From Mesorhizobium_B sp963522145 (GTDB lineage Bacteria > Pseudomonadota > Alphaproteobacteria > Rhizobiales > Rhizobiaceae), in contig CAUQXI010000015.1 of NCBI GenBank assembly GCA_963522145.1, positions 20,696 to 84,695 of the forward strand: a stretch of DNA of 64,000 bases, written 5' to 3'. Under the pieces are notes generated by a model. It was given only the letters and a program-made list of their open reading frames with translations, did no database searches and had not been told where the DNA came from. Position 1 is the stretch's first letter. Each line of letters begins with the position of its first letter. Made by a program: the position numbers and the translations under genes. Of this stretch, positions 8,232 through 16,962 are shown piece after piece.

Positions 8232-9341
8232 TTGGCAAGCTACGCGACACGAGTGAAGCAGGATATCGATGGCTGGGCAGCGCGGGGACTGATTGACGCG
8301 GCTACTGCCGGCGTGCTCCGCGACGATGTCGCGAGCGCCGAGCGCCGGTCGATCAGCTTCGGCATGATCCTTGCCGTCCTGGCTGGCCTGATGCTCGCCG
8401 CAGCGATCCTTATCTTTGTTGCCGCGAACTGGGATGCCATCCCTCGCCTAGCCCGGGTCGCCGGATTGTTCCTCATCATCTTCGCGGGCTATGTCGGCGG
8501 AGCCTTCCTGAAGACCAGTGGTCGCCACGAATTCGCGGAAGCCGCCTGGGTCGCGGCGGCGGGCGCGTTCGGGGCATCGATCGCCCTGACCGGACAGATG
8601 TATCACCTCTCGGGGGACGAGGCCGGGGCGATCCTGGTCTGGTGTCTTGGAACAGGGCTGGCAGCCGCACTGCTGCTGTCGCGCCCCCTGACGATCGGCG
8701 CGGTGGTGCTGGCCTTGGCGTGGCTGTTCAGCGGCAGCGCTGGCATCGGCGGCGCGGCACCCGTGCCGCCCGGATTTCTGCCGCTCGCCGCCGCACTTTG
8801 GGGTGTGTCCCTGCTGACAGGCAGCCGCACCTCCCGCGACATCCTTCTGCTTTCGGTGATCCTGTACTTCACGCTTCTTGCTTCCCGCTGGGAGCCGGCG
8901 CTCGTGGGCACGCTGATGGCGCTGGTCGGAGCCGCGCTTTTCGTCGTGGTATGGCGCTGGCCGGAAGCCTCCGTGCGTATGATGAAGGTCGGCGACAATC
9001 TTCCTGCGCACTGCCTGACTGCCTGCCTCATCGGGCTTGGAATCGTGCAGGTGGACACACTTGATAAGGGGAGCTTCGTGCTGCCTGCCGCGCTGGGCCT
9101 AGCGGTGTCCGCGGCGGCGCTGGTGATGGCAGGACGGCAGAGCCGCAAACTTCGGCGGATCGCCTATCTCGGCTTCGCGCTGGAAACGGCTCTCGTTTAC
9201 ACGGTGACGGTGGGCAGTATGCTCGGCACGGCCGGCTTCTTTCTCAGCGCCGCGCTTCTTCTGGGGCTCTTCGCCGTCATCATCCTTCGTGTCGAACGCC
9301 GAATGACCGGCATCCAGCCGATCCAGACAGGTGCCGTATGA
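8232..9341 (+). CDS. DUF2157 integral membrane protein
   Basis: The 369-residue protein has a soluble N-terminal segment of about 40 residues (YATRVKQDIDGWAARGLIDAATAGVLRDDV) typical of DUF2157, followed by about ten hydrophobic spans. The start is TTG at 8232 with GGGAAG seven bases upstream; no ATG lies in frame before the conserved N-terminal region. It overlaps the following GDYXXLXY gene by four bases, so the two are translationally coupled. Such pairs occur in many bacteria, but no biochemical function is established. Confidence 0.8.
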   Translation: MASYATRVKQDIDGWAARGLIDAATAGVLRDDVASAERRSISFGMILAVLAGLMLAAAILIFVAANWDAIPRLARVAGLFLIIFAGYVGGAFLKTSGRHEFAEAAWVAAAGAFGASIALTGQMYHLSGDEAGAILVWCLGTGLAAALLLSRPLTIGAVVLALAWLFSGSAGIGGAAPVPPGFLPLAAALWGVSLLTGSRTSRDILLLSVILYFTLLASRWEPALVGTLMALVGAALFVVVWRWPEASVRMMKVGDNLPAHCLTACLIGLGIVQVDTLDKGSFVLPAALGLAVSAAALVMAGRQSRKLRRIAYLGFALETALVYTVTVGSMLGTAGFFLSAALLLGLFAVIILRVERRMTGIQPIQTGAV

Positions 9342-9910
9342 ACCGGGTTCTGATGGCCGCGCTCGCGGCTGCGCTGCTGCAGATCGGCTTCCTGTCGTGG
9401 ATGATCGGCGCGCGCGCCTCCATCCTTCGCAATGGAACCGAAGTGGTGCTCAAGGTGGAGCCGGTCGATCCGCGCGATCTGCTGCGCGGCGACTACGTGT
9501 GGTTGGGCTATGAGATCGGAACGATCCCGGTCAGCCTCGTGGCCGATCTCACTCCGGAGATGACGGAATCACCTGGGGGCCAAGTCACGGTCCGGCTTGC
9601 CAAGGGCGCGGACGGCTTCTGGCATGTCGCATCCGCGTTTCTTCGCACGCCTACGTCGTCGCCGCCGGCGGGTCAGGTCGATCTCCGGGGTGAACTACCG
9701 GCCGGCTGGAGCCTCGCACCGGATGCGACGCTCAGCGTGAGCTATGGCATCGACCGCTATTATGTGCCCGAGGGCCGGGGGCAGGCGATCGAGCGGGATC
9801 TTCGCGTGCGCAGTTTCGGGATCCTCGTGGCGGTGGCAGAAGACGGCACGCCGCAGATCAAGGCGCTGCTCGACAATGGCCAGCCGCTCTTCGAGGAGCC
9901 GCTGTTCTGA
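9338..9910 (+). CDS. GDYXXLXY-domain membrane-anchored protein
   Basis: A 190-residue protein with an N-terminal signal anchor (MNRVLMAALAAALLQIGFLSWMI) and the defining motif RGDYVWLGYEI at about residues 48-58, then an extracytoplasmic beta-rich domain with YGIDRYYVPEGRGQ near the C-terminus. The ATG overlaps the stop of the DUF2157 gene (ATGA), so the pair probably works together in the inner membrane. Function unknown; the family name describes only the conserved motif. Confidence 0.85.
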   Translation: MNRVLMAALAAALLQIGFLSWMIGARASILRNGTEVVLKVEPVDPRDLLRGDYVWLGYEIGTIPVSLVADLTPEMTESPGGQVTVRLAKGADGFWHVASAFLRTPTSSPPAGQVDLRGELPAGWSLAPDATLSVSYGIDRYYVPEGRGQAIERDLRVRSFGILVAVAEDGTPQIKALLDNGQPLFEEPLF

Positions 9911-9980
9911 GCTTGTGAGAGGGTTCGGCGATCCTTTGCCGGACCACCATCGCGGCGGGCGCGACGAGGCTCAAATTTCC

Positions 9981-10009
9981 TTTGCGCCACCTTGGGCGGG
10001 TGTTATAGA
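9981..10009 (+). promoter_or_regulatory. candidate tRNA-Leu promoter
   Basis: TTTGCG (9981-9986) and TATAGA (10004-10009) are spaced by 17 bases, with the tRNA starting 45 bases downstream. Confidence 0.45.
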
Positions 10010-10054
10010 ACCACGCGCTTTCGGGGCCGGTTTGTGGGATCGGCCCGATCCGAA

Positions 10055-10139
10055 GCGGGTGTGGTGGAACTGGTAGACACGCAGGATTTAGGTTCCTGTG
10101 GCGAAAGCCGTGGGGGTTCAAGTCCCTCCACCCGCACCA
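10055..10139 (+). tRNA. tRNA-Leu (anticodon UAG)
   Basis: The seven-base acceptor stem GCGGGTG pairs with CACCCGC (10129-10135), followed by discriminator A and an encoded CCA (10137-10139). The anticodon stem CAGGA/TCCTG frames the loop TTTAGGT with anticodon UAG at 10089-10091. A long variable arm (GTGGCGAAAGCCGT region) marks a class II tRNA, and the T-loop has GTTCAAGTC. It reads CUA and related leucine codons. It lies alone between the GDYXXLXY gene and tig. Confidence 0.97.
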
Positions 10140-10230
10140 GGTCCCATCCAAGTCCCATTCTCGGGCAGAATTGATCTCCGCAAGCGAGGCCGTCGCGCCG
10201 CAGGCGGCACAGGGTAAAGAAGGCTGAACG

Positions 10231-11721
10231 ATGCAAGTCACCGAAACGCTGAATTCCGGCTTGAAGCGTGAGATCAAGGTCACGGTTCCGGCCGGCGACC
10301 TTCAGGAGCGCTTGGCCAAGCGCCTGACGGATGCGCGCGGCAAGGTGCGTCTCAATGGGTTCCGCCCCGGCAAGGTGCCGCTTCAGCATCTCAAGAAGAT
10401 GTACGGCAAGTCCTTCATGGCCGAGGTCGTCAACGAGATCTTGTCGGATTCGGCGCGCACCATCCTGTCCGGCCGTGGCGAGAAGGCTGCGATGCAGCCC
10501 GACATCAGCATGACCGAGGACGAGAAGGAAGCCGAAAAGGTTCTGTCCGGAGACGCCGATTTCGAGTTCAACATCGCCTATGAGGTGATCCCGCCGATCG
10601 AGGTGAAGGATTTCTCCGGCATCAAGGTCACGCGACCGGTTTACGACGTGCCGGAGGCAGACATCGACGAGCAGGTGCAGCGCGTGGCGGAATCCGCTCG
10701 GTCCTTCGAGCCCAAGGAAGGTGCTGCTGAGACCGGCGACCGCGTCACGATCGATTATCTCGGCCGCATCGATGGCGAGGCGTTCGCCGGCGGGCAGGGG
10801 AGCGATCAGCCGCTGGTGCTCGGCTCCAACCAATTTATCCCCGGCTTCGAGGACCAGCTCGTAGGCGCTTCCGCCGGTGACGAGCGTCAGGTCACGGTCA
10901 CCTTTCCGGCGGATTACACCGCGGAGAACCTTGCCGGCAAGGAAGCCGTGTTCGATGTGACCGTAAAGGAGATCGCCGCGCCCGGCGAGTTCGAGCTCAA
11001 CGACGAAGCGGCGAAGAAGCTCGGCATCGAGTCGCTCGAGCGGCTGCGCGAGGTGGTGCGCGGGCAGATCGAAAGCAATTTCGGCGGCATGACGCGCCAG
11101 AAGGTCAAGCGCCAGCTGCTCGACCAGTTGGACACCGAGTACAAGTTCGAAACGCCGTCCAAGCTGGTGCAGGCGGAATTCGACAATATCTGGAACCAGG
11201 TAACACGCGATCTCGAGTCTGCCGGTCGTTCCTTCGAGGACGAGGAGACGACGGAGGACAAGGCGCGCGAGGAATATCTTGCGCTTGCGGAGCGCCGGGT
11301 TCGCCTTGGCCTCGTGCTGGCCGAGATCGGCGAGCAGGCCAACGTGCAGGTGTCCGACGAGGAAATGCAGCGCGCTTTGTTTGAAACCGTGCGCCGCTTT
11401 CCGGGCGACCAGCAGCAGCAGGTCTTCGAATACTACCGGAACAATCCGAGCGCTCTCACCGCCATCCGCGCTCCGCTCTTCGAGGAGAAGGTGATCGACC
11501 ACCTGCTGACCAAGATCGACGTGGCCGACAAGAAGGTCAGCCGCGAAGAGCTGATGGCAGACGATGATGCGCCCGCCTCCTCCGCCGGTGGCGGTTCGGA
11601 GGAGGCGCAGGCTTCAGCGGCCGAGACTGAGGAGAAGCCGAAGAAGAAGGCTGCGCCGCGCAAGAAGAAGGCTGCTGCAACGGACGAGGCGGATACCGCT
11701 GAGGAATCCGGCGCCCAGTAA
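10231..11721 (+). CDS. tig: Trigger factor, ribosome-bound peptidyl-prolyl isomerase and chaperone
   Basis: The 496-residue protein has the three trigger factor parts: the ribosome-binding N-terminal domain with the GFRPGKVP signature (about residues 44-51), an FKBP-type PPIase domain (GDRVTIDYLGRIDGEAFAGG, about 168-250), and the helical C-terminal chaperone arms. It is longer than the usual 430-460 residues because of a charged tail rich in Lys, Ala, Glu and Asp (PKKKAAPRKKKAAATDE), common in this order. A strong terminator follows 23 bases after the stop. Confidence 0.97.
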   Translation: MQVTETLNSGLKREIKVTVPAGDLQERLAKRLTDARGKVRLNGFRPGKVPLQHLKKMYGKSFMAEVVNEILSDSARTILSGRGEKAAMQPDISMTEDEKEAEKVLSGDADFEFNIAYEVIPPIEVKDFSGIKVTRPVYDVPEADIDEQVQRVAESARSFEPKEGAAETGDRVTIDYLGRIDGEAFAGGQGSDQPLVLGSNQFIPGFEDQLVGASAGDERQVTVTFPADYTAENLAGKEAVFDVTVKEIAAPGEFELNDEAAKKLGIESLERLREVVRGQIESNFGGMTRQKVKRQLLDQLDTEYKFETPSKLVQAEFDNIWNQVTRDLESAGRSFEDEETTEDKAREEYLALAERRVRLGLVLAEIGEQANVQVSDEEMQRALFETVRRFPGDQQQQVFEYYRNNPSALTAIRAPLFEEKVIDHLLTKIDVADKKVSREELMADDDAPASSAGGGSEEAQASAAETEEKPKKKAAPRKKKAAATDEADTAEESGAQ

Positions 11722-11743
11722 GGCGCGTTTCGCGTAGCGTTAG

Positions 11744-11784
11744 AACGATGAGAGGCCGCCTCCGGGCGGTCTCTCATCGTTTAA
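11744..11784 (+). terminator. intrinsic terminator of tig
   Basis: A 17-bp stem (11744-11760 with 11765-11781, one G-U pair) closes a TCCG tetraloop and is followed by TTAAA. The flanking AACG/CGTT makes it potentially bidirectional, serving radC's convergent side as well. Confidence 0.85.
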
Positions 11785-11847
11785 AGGTGCAGCACCGCTG
11801 ATCGTCCTCGCTGCAGGATTTCCGTGATACGCCGCGTCGCGGCTCGC

Positions 11848-12642
11848 TCAGATCAGCATCAGCCCCTTGAAGCTGGCATGGCCGTTCTTGCCGATGATGA
11901 TGTGGTCGTGAACGGCGATCCCGAGGGGTTTGCCGCTGGCGACGATCGTCTTCGTCATGTCGATGTCAGCCCGTGACGGCGTGGGGTCGCCCGAGGGATG
12001 ATTATGCACGAGGATGATGGCCGAGGCTGAAAGCTCCAAAGCGCGCTTCACCACCTCACGGGGATAGACCGGCGTATGGTCGACCGTGCCCTTTTGCTGC
12101 ACCTCGTCGGCGATCAGGGCGTTCTTCTTGTCGAGAAACAGGACGCGGAACTGCTCCTTGGATTCAAAGGCCATTGCCGCGCGGCAGTAATCCAGCACGG
12201 CGTTCCAGCTCGAAAGCACCTCGCGCTTGAGCACCTGGCCACGTGCCATGCGCTGACCCATTGCCGCCGTGACTTTCAGGTCGAACGCGGTTGCCTCGCC
12301 GATGCCTTTCACCTCGCGAAGCAGCGCTTCGGGCGCGCCGAGCACCTCGCCCAGCGAACCGAAACGCGCAAGCATCGCCTTGGCATGGCCCTTCGTGTCA
12401 CTGCGCGGGATCGAGCGGAACAGCAGTAGCTCGAGAAGTTCGTAGTCGGCGAGAGCGTCGGGCCCGGCACTGCGGAACCGGTCCCGCAGCCGATCCCGGT
12501 GACCGAGATAATGCGGCTTCTCCTCCGCCGCAGCAGGTAGAGGCGAGGGGACGGAGGGCAGATCGAGGCCGGGCGCGAGTTCGTCCATGTTCAGAGGACG
12601 CTCGGCAAGGAAGCCGTATCCGCGCTTGTTCTTCTGTTTCAC
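11848..12642 (-). CDS. radC: RadC family protein (JAB/MPN domain)
   Basis: The 264-residue product has a variable N-terminal 50 residues, a helix-hairpin-helix region (LGAPEALLREVKGIGEATAFDLK) and a C-terminal JAB/MPN+ domain with the metal motif VHNHPSGDPTPSRADID (HxHx7SxxD). RadC was named for a radiation phenotype later assigned to another locus; its catalytic activity is not settled. Transcribed with map upstream, separated by 21 bases, so the two may form an operon. Confidence 0.92.
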   Translation of the reverse strand: MKQKNKRGYGFLAERPLNMDELAPGLDLPSVPSPLPAAAEEKPHYLGHRDRLRDRFRSAGPDALADYELLELLLFRSIPRSDTKGHAKAMLARFGSLGEVLGAPEALLREVKGIGEATAFDLKVTAAMGQRMARGQVLKREVLSSWNAVLDYCRAAMAFESKEQFRVLFLDKKNALIADEVQQKGTVDHTPVYPREVVKRALELSASAIILVHNHPSGDPTPSRADIDMTKTIVASGKPLGIAVHDHIIIGKNGHASFKGLMLI

Positions 12643-12663
12643 GCGCGTTCGTCCGACTGGTTG

Positions 12664-13500
12664 TTACGCCTTGCTGCTTGGCAGGCCGGGTGCGTCGAGG
12701 CCGGCGGCAGACAGCGTGAACACTTCGCAGCCGTTATCCGTCACGCCTACCGAATGCTCATATTGCGCCGAAAGGGAGCGGTCGCGGGTGACCGCGGTCC
12801 AGCCATCTGCCAGAACCTTCACATGCGGACGGCCGAGATTGATCATCGGCTCGATGGTGAAGATCATGCCCGGGCGCATTTCGACGCCTTCATGGGCGCT
12901 GCCGTAATGAAGGATGTTCGGCGCGTCGTGGAAGACCTGGCCCACACCATGGCCGCAGAAATCCCGCACGACGGAGCAGCGCTCGCTCTCGGCATAAGAC
13001 TGGATCGCGGCGCCGATGGCGCCTGTTCGCGTACCGGGGCGCACCGCTGCCACGCCGCGCATGAGGCATTCATAGGTGACCTCAAGCAGCCGTTCGGCTG
13101 CGCGCTTGACGGGGCCGACGGGGTACATGCGGCTTGCATCGCCGTGCCATCCGTCGAGAAGAAAGGTCACATCGATGTTGACGATATCGCCCTCCTTCAA
13201 CGGCTTGTCGTCCGGAATGCCGTGGCACACGACATGATTGATCGATGTGCAGGTGGATTTGGTGAAGCCGCGGTAGTTCAGGGTCGCGGGCGGAGCGTTG
13301 TGGTCCATGCCATATTCAAACACGAAACGGTCGATCGTGTTCGTCGTGACGCCGGGCGCGACGATCGAGGCTAACTCATCGAGGCATGAAGCGGTCAGCC
13401 GGCTCGCGCGGCGCATGCCCTCAAAGCCCTCCTCGTCATAGAGACGGATCTGACCGGTGTTCTTCAGCGGCGCCACCGCTGCGTCGACATAGCTGACCAT
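12664..13500 (-). CDS. map: Methionine aminopeptidase, type I
   Basis: MAP removes the initiator methionine from new proteins. The 278-residue protein has the pita-bread fold ligands in order: VNIDVTF and HGDASRM (Asp pair), CGHGVGQVFHD (His), TIEPM (Glu) and a late Glu in the SAQYEHSV segment. The ATG at 13500 was chosen because AAAGGA lies about eight bases upstream and because it gives the normal type I start; an ORF extension to 13665 is unsupported. The upstream 115 bases hold the terminator of the DUF4142 gene. Confidence 0.95.
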   Translation of the reverse strand: MVSYVDAAVAPLKNTGQIRLYDEEGFEGMRRASRLTASCLDELASIVAPGVTTNTIDRFVFEYGMDHNAPPATLNYRGFTKSTCTSINHVVCHGIPDDKPLKEGDIVNIDVTFLLDGWHGDASRMYPVGPVKRAAERLLEVTYECLMRGVAAVRPGTRTGAIGAAIQSYAESERCSVVRDFCGHGVGQVFHDAPNILHYGSAHEGVEMRPGMIFTIEPMINLGRPHVKVLADGWTAVTRDRSLSAQYEHSVGVTDNGCEVFTLSAAGLDAPGLPSSKA

Positions 13501-13615
13501 CGAAAAATCGTCCTTTGGCGGCAGCGCCGCTTCCGCCCCGTTGTGGCATCGCGAGGCGGCGTCTTCAAGGAGTGCTGCGACACTGCCGCGCCATGAGATG
13601 CTGCAGAAACGACAA

Positions 13616-13635
13616 GGGCCTCCCGGAGGAGGCCC
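13616..13635 (-). terminator. intrinsic terminator of the DUF4142 gene
   Basis: An 8-bp GC stem (13616-13623 with 13628-13635) closes a tetraloop; read on the minus strand it is followed by TTGTCGTTT, a weak T-tract. It lies 27 bases after the DUF4142 stop. Confidence 0.7.
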
Positions 13636-13661
13636 CTGCATGCTCGTTGCGACCGACGCGT

Positions 13662-14195
13662 TCAATGTGCTGCGACCAGCTCCTTCACGTGCATCTCGTG
13701 CCCTTCGAGCGTGGGCAGCGTCTTCTTGGCGAAAGCCACCACGCTCTCGTCGTCGCCTGACCCCGCATAGGTACGGAACAGCGCCACCGCTTCCATGTGG
13801 GCTGCCGCCTGCATGTCGATGTAAAGCATTTGGAAGTCGTCGCCCTGCGCGGCATCGAGCTGCTTCAGCATCGCGGCGTGCTTGGGCGCGAGCTTGGATG
13901 CCTCGGCCGTCTTGCCGCCCTTGTCGAGCGCCGCCTTCAGCTCATCGCCAGCCTTGGTATGGTCGGCGATCATCTGGCCTGCAAAGGTCTTTACATCGGC
14001 GCTGGGCGCCTTCTGCTCCGCCATCTTGCTCGACTGAATCTCGAACTCGTTCGAGCTCATCACCGTTTTTGCAAAGTCGGGCGTGGCCACTGCATAGATC
14101 GGCTTGGCCGCATCCGCCGGCGCGGCCGATTTTTCAGCTGCGAAGGCAGTACCCGCGACTAGCACCGCCGCGAGCGTCAAAGTCAATTTCTTCAT
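13662..14195 (-). CDS. DUF4142 secreted protein
   Basis: A 177-residue protein with a clear Sec signal peptide (MKKLTLTLAAVLVAGTAFAAE, cleavage after AFA) and the helical DUF4142 domain, a ferritin-like four-helix bundle (FAKTVMSSNEFEIQSSKMAEQK, FAGQMIADHTKAGDEL, HEMHVKELVAAH). Family members are periplasmic and often stress-linked, but function is not defined. The gene lies 34 bases downstream of the esterase gene on the same strand and may be co-transcribed with it. Confidence 0.88.
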   Translation of the reverse strand: MKKLTLTLAAVLVAGTAFAAEKSAAPADAAKPIYAVATPDFAKTVMSSNEFEIQSSKMAEQKAPSADVKTFAGQMIADHTKAGDELKAALDKGGKTAEASKLAPKHAAMLKQLDAAQGDDFQMLYIDMQAAAHMEAVALFRTYAGSGDDESVVAFAKKTLPTLEGHEMHVKELVAAH

Positions 14196-14229
14196 TGTCG
14201 TTTTCCTTGATCGGACTTGTGGGGTGCGG

Positions 14230-15276
14230 TCACTTTGCCTTCGTGAAGGCCTTTTTCAGATCGGCCACCGCCATGTCAGTCGCTTCCTTGGCCTGCGGAA
14301 CGACCTTGCCCATACCGAAGAACTCGTGCGTCACGCCCGGTACCGTCTTGGTGTTGACGGTTACGCCGGCGGCCTTGAGCTTCTCCGCGAACATTTCCGT
14401 TTCCGAGTGCAGCGGATCGATCTCCGCGGCGATCACCGTTGCAGGCGGGAGCCCGGCTAGATCGCTGCGACCGACGAGGTTGATGCGGGGGTCCGCTGTC
14501 TCATCCTTCGACTTGAAGACATGACCCACGAACCAGTCGAGATCCGGCGTGCTGAGCGGCATCGCGTCGGCATTCTCCTTCTTGGAGGGCGTGTTCATGT
14601 CGTTGCTGGCGATCGGATAGACGATGAGCTGATGAACTGGCATAGTCGCCTTCATCTCCTTGGCCATCAGCGCGACATTGGCAGCCAGATTGCCACCCGC
14701 GCTTTCGCCGGCCACTGCGATACGCGAGGCGTCGCCATTCATCGTGTGGATGTTCTCCACGACCCAGCTATAAGCGTTCCAGGCATCCTCGTGCTGCGCC
14801 GGGAACTTGCTTTCCGGCGCGTGGCGGTAGTCCACGGAGATCACGAGCGCCTTAGCGCCAAGGGAAAGCGCGCGCGGCGTGGAGTCATAAACGTTGATGT
14901 CGGCGATCACCCAGCCGCCGCCGTGGTAATACACGATCACGGGGAAGGGGCCTTCACCGCTGGGGATATAGGCGCGAGCGGGGAGGTTGCCGTTCGCGGT
15001 CGGGATCGAGAAGTCTTTCGTCTTCACATCCGCTTCCGGCTTTGACGAAATCTTCTTGTCGCGCTGGACGCCCTTAGCAGCGTCGGCAGGGCTGGCCTGC
15101 ATACGTGCCTCGGGTACCGACAGGGTGTGGATGGGCTTTGCTTCCAGGCTCTTCAGCTTGTCCAAGACCTGCTGCATCTCAGGTGCCGGCTTTGCAGTCT
15201 CGGCGAAGGCGGGGATGGAGGCGGTGGATAGCAGAACCGCTAGCGCGAGACAGGCCCGCCTTGAGATGGTGGTCAT
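14230..15276 (-). CDS. Exported alpha/beta-hydrolase of the hormone-sensitive lipase type
   Basis: The 348-residue protein starts with a signal sequence carrying an RR pair (MTTISRRACLALAVLLSTASIPAFAE), so export is expected, by Tat or Sec. The hydrolase domain shows the HSL oxyanion motif YYHGGGW, the nucleophile GESAGGN, the acid in AAEIDPLHSE and the histidine in THEFFG. About 70 residues between signal and core are predicted linker. Substrate is probably a short-chain ester; this is inferred from the family. It is adjacent to the exported DUF4142 protein. Confidence 0.85.
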   Translation of the reverse strand: MTTISRRACLALAVLLSTASIPAFAETAKPAPEMQQVLDKLKSLEAKPIHTLSVPEARMQASPADAAKGVQRDKKISSKPEADVKTKDFSIPTANGNLPARAYIPSGEGPFPVIVYYHGGGWVIADINVYDSTPRALSLGAKALVISVDYRHAPESKFPAQHEDAWNAYSWVVENIHTMNGDASRIAVAGESAGGNLAANVALMAKEMKATMPVHQLIVYPIASNDMNTPSKKENADAMPLSTPDLDWFVGHVFKSKDETADPRINLVGRSDLAGLPPATVIAAEIDPLHSETEMFAEKLKAAGVTVNTKTVPGVTHEFFGMGKVVPQAKEATDMAVADLKKAFTKAK

Positions 15277-15485
15277 AGGAAACTCCTGTTGAATGGAGCC
15301 CTTGAACCGGGGTGGAAAACGAAGGTTCCTCTTCGCGCAGCCAGATCGCTAAACGATTTCAATCATCTGGGTCACATGTCCGTGACGGTTCATGGACGCC
15401 ACCGCGCAAATAGCGCGGCTGCTCGCTCTCCGGGTTTGCCGCAGAATGAACGGGTATGGCTACATCAGTGCCGAGTGAAAAATGC

Positions 15486-15560
15486 TGGTACGCCCAAGGG
15501 GAATCGAACCCCTCTCTCCACCGTGAAAGGGTGGCGTCCTGACCGATAGACGATGGGCGC
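15486..15560 (-). tRNA. tRNA-Glu (anticodon UUC)
   Basis: Read on the minus strand, the acceptor stem GCGCCCA pairs with TGGGCGT (first pair G-U), followed by discriminator A and an encoded CCA. The anticodon loop CTTTCAC carries UUC (plus-strand GAA at 15525-15527), and the T-arm contains GGTTCGATTCC. Confidence 0.97.
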
Positions 15561-15576
15561 TTAGCCAGCGGCGCGG

Positions 15577-15605
15577 TTTATAGAGAGGATGTTTGCGCGG
15601 GGCAA
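15577..15605 (-). promoter_or_regulatory. promoter of tRNA-Glu
   Basis: Read on the minus strand, TTGCCC (15600-15605) and TATAAA (15577-15582) are separated by exactly 17 bases, and the tRNA begins 16 bases after the -10 box. Confidence 0.7.
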
Positions 15606-15642
15606 CCGCCATTCGGTCGCGCGGCGCAGGTTTCTGCGAAGC

Positions 15643-16809
15643 TTAGCCGCGCCGGCTGCAGCGCCAGTTCCAGTCACGCTCCGGGCCGAGATCGACGTGG
15701 ACCGAAGCCGTATGGCAGTAGGTACCGACACCACCGCGTCCCTGCAAGGAACGGAAGTAGCGCGCCAGCTCCCATTTGCTGACACCGGCGATCTGCACGT
15801 CCGCCGCCGCGCAGAACATGTGCATCGACTTCTTCGCGCCGTTGACCTTCTTGTTGTAGCTCGGGCTGCGATAGCCGGATGTGACCATGATCTTGCGGCC
15901 GAAGTGGCTTTCCGCGTTGCGCAGCACGTTGACCAAGCCGGGCTTGAGGCAGGCCGTATCGACGGTTTCCCGCTGTTTCAGGAGGCCGTTGGGCGCGAGC
16001 CGCGCCATTCCGCCGGCCGATGCAAGCTGCACACCGCCGACCTCATCCTCATTGAGATCGATGTCGCTGTTATCGTCGAGACCCGACTTCCGCTTGATCT
16101 CGAAAAGGGCCGACTGGCGCACGCCGGGCAGGGCGGTTCCGTTGCCCCATTCCATGGAGGTGCTTGCCTTGGCGAGGATCGGCTTTTCGGCGGCATCAAG
16201 ATCAATGATCGGCTTGCTCTTTGCTGCTGCCTCTTTCGGCAGTGTGTCGCCGGCCGAACTTTGCGCGTCGGCGAGACGTTTCACCGATCCGACCACGACA
16301 GGTGCAGCCGCGCTGCCATTATTGAAGAAGCCGGAAAGAAAGGCCTGCTTCTTCCGGTCCACCAACTCCGCCGACTGCACGGACGCCTCGACCGGCGGTG
16401 CGTTCTCCGCAGCACCTGCCTTGTTCAAGGGCTCCGCCGCGATCTCCAACTGAGTCGCGGTGTTTGTTGCCACCTTCTGAGCGGGAGACTTTTCATCGGG
16501 CTTGGACGCAACTGCCGCAGCCAGGCTCTTATTCGGCTCTGCATATGCTTCAGCCTGTTCGGTACCGCTGGCCTCCTGAACCGTTCCGGCTTCGGCATCC
16601 ACCGCGCTCAGCGATGCGGCGCCAGAGTAGTGGGAGGAGTTCAGCTCGACCTGCGGATCAGTGGCCGAGGTGCAGGAGGCGAGGAGCGTTGCAAGCAGCG
16701 ACGCCAAAACGGTTCGCGAAAGGCCGGCTTGAATGGCGAAGCACCCTGGTTTCAAGCGGAACCCCTCTGCGCGTCTGTTCCCGCCAGCCATGCATGAAGC
16801 ATCGACCAC
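15643..16809 (-). CDS. Lipoprotein with C-terminal M15-like (YcbK/MepK-type) peptidase domain
   Basis: The 388-residue protein has a signal peptide ending in the lipobox LLASC (about residues 42-46), a long low-complexity Ala/Glu/Lys linker of about 200 residues, then an M15-type peptidoglycan hydrolase domain: SGYRSPSYNKKV, SMHMFCAAADVQI (His and Asp ligands) and VHVDLGPERDWNW (final His). It likely acts on peptidoglycan crosslinks from the outer or inner membrane. The start is uncertain: GTG at 16809 has GAAGG six bases upstream, while the ATG at 16791 has no clear site; both give the same mature lipoprotein. Confidence 0.8.
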   Translation of the reverse strand: MVDASCMAGGNRRAEGFRLKPGCFAIQAGLSRTVLASLLATLLASCTSATDPQVELNSSHYSGAASLSAVDAEAGTVQEASGTEQAEAYAEPNKSLAAAVASKPDEKSPAQKVATNTATQLEIAAEPLNKAGAAENAPPVEASVQSAELVDRKKQAFLSGFFNNGSAAAPVVVGSVKRLADAQSSAGDTLPKEAAAKSKPIIDLDAAEKPILAKASTSMEWGNGTALPGVRQSALFEIKRKSGLDDNSDIDLNEDEVGGVQLASAGGMARLAPNGLLKQRETVDTACLKPGLVNVLRNAESHFGRKIMVTSGYRSPSYNKKVNGAKKSMHMFCAAADVQIAGVSKWELARYFRSLQGRGGVGTYCHTASVHVDLGPERDWNWRCSRRG

Positions 16810-16962
16810 GGGCCTTCGTTTCGCATCAGATTCCCACCGCTCAGGCCGGGAATCACCCCTCTCGACACTTGGCCGATGATAGGTGAGCTAGAAGGCGATT
16901 AAGGCGACTTCGTGTTGGTTCCGTCACTATTCCGCCAGGATTGTTTTCCGTCACGCTACGCC

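Noticed and set aside
10003..11502. A 499-codon minus-strand frame
   Set aside because: Antisense to tig and runs through tRNA-Leu.
11571..11620. CCTCCTCCG/GGAGGAGG-like sequence in the tig 3' end as another cuckoo-type hairpin
   Set aside because: It lies within coding sequence for a Ser/Gly-rich linker and lacks the CCUCCUCCC loop inside a stem.
15589..16797. A 402-codon plus-strand frame
   Set aside because: Antisense to the M15-like lipoprotein, which has a lipobox and metal motifs.
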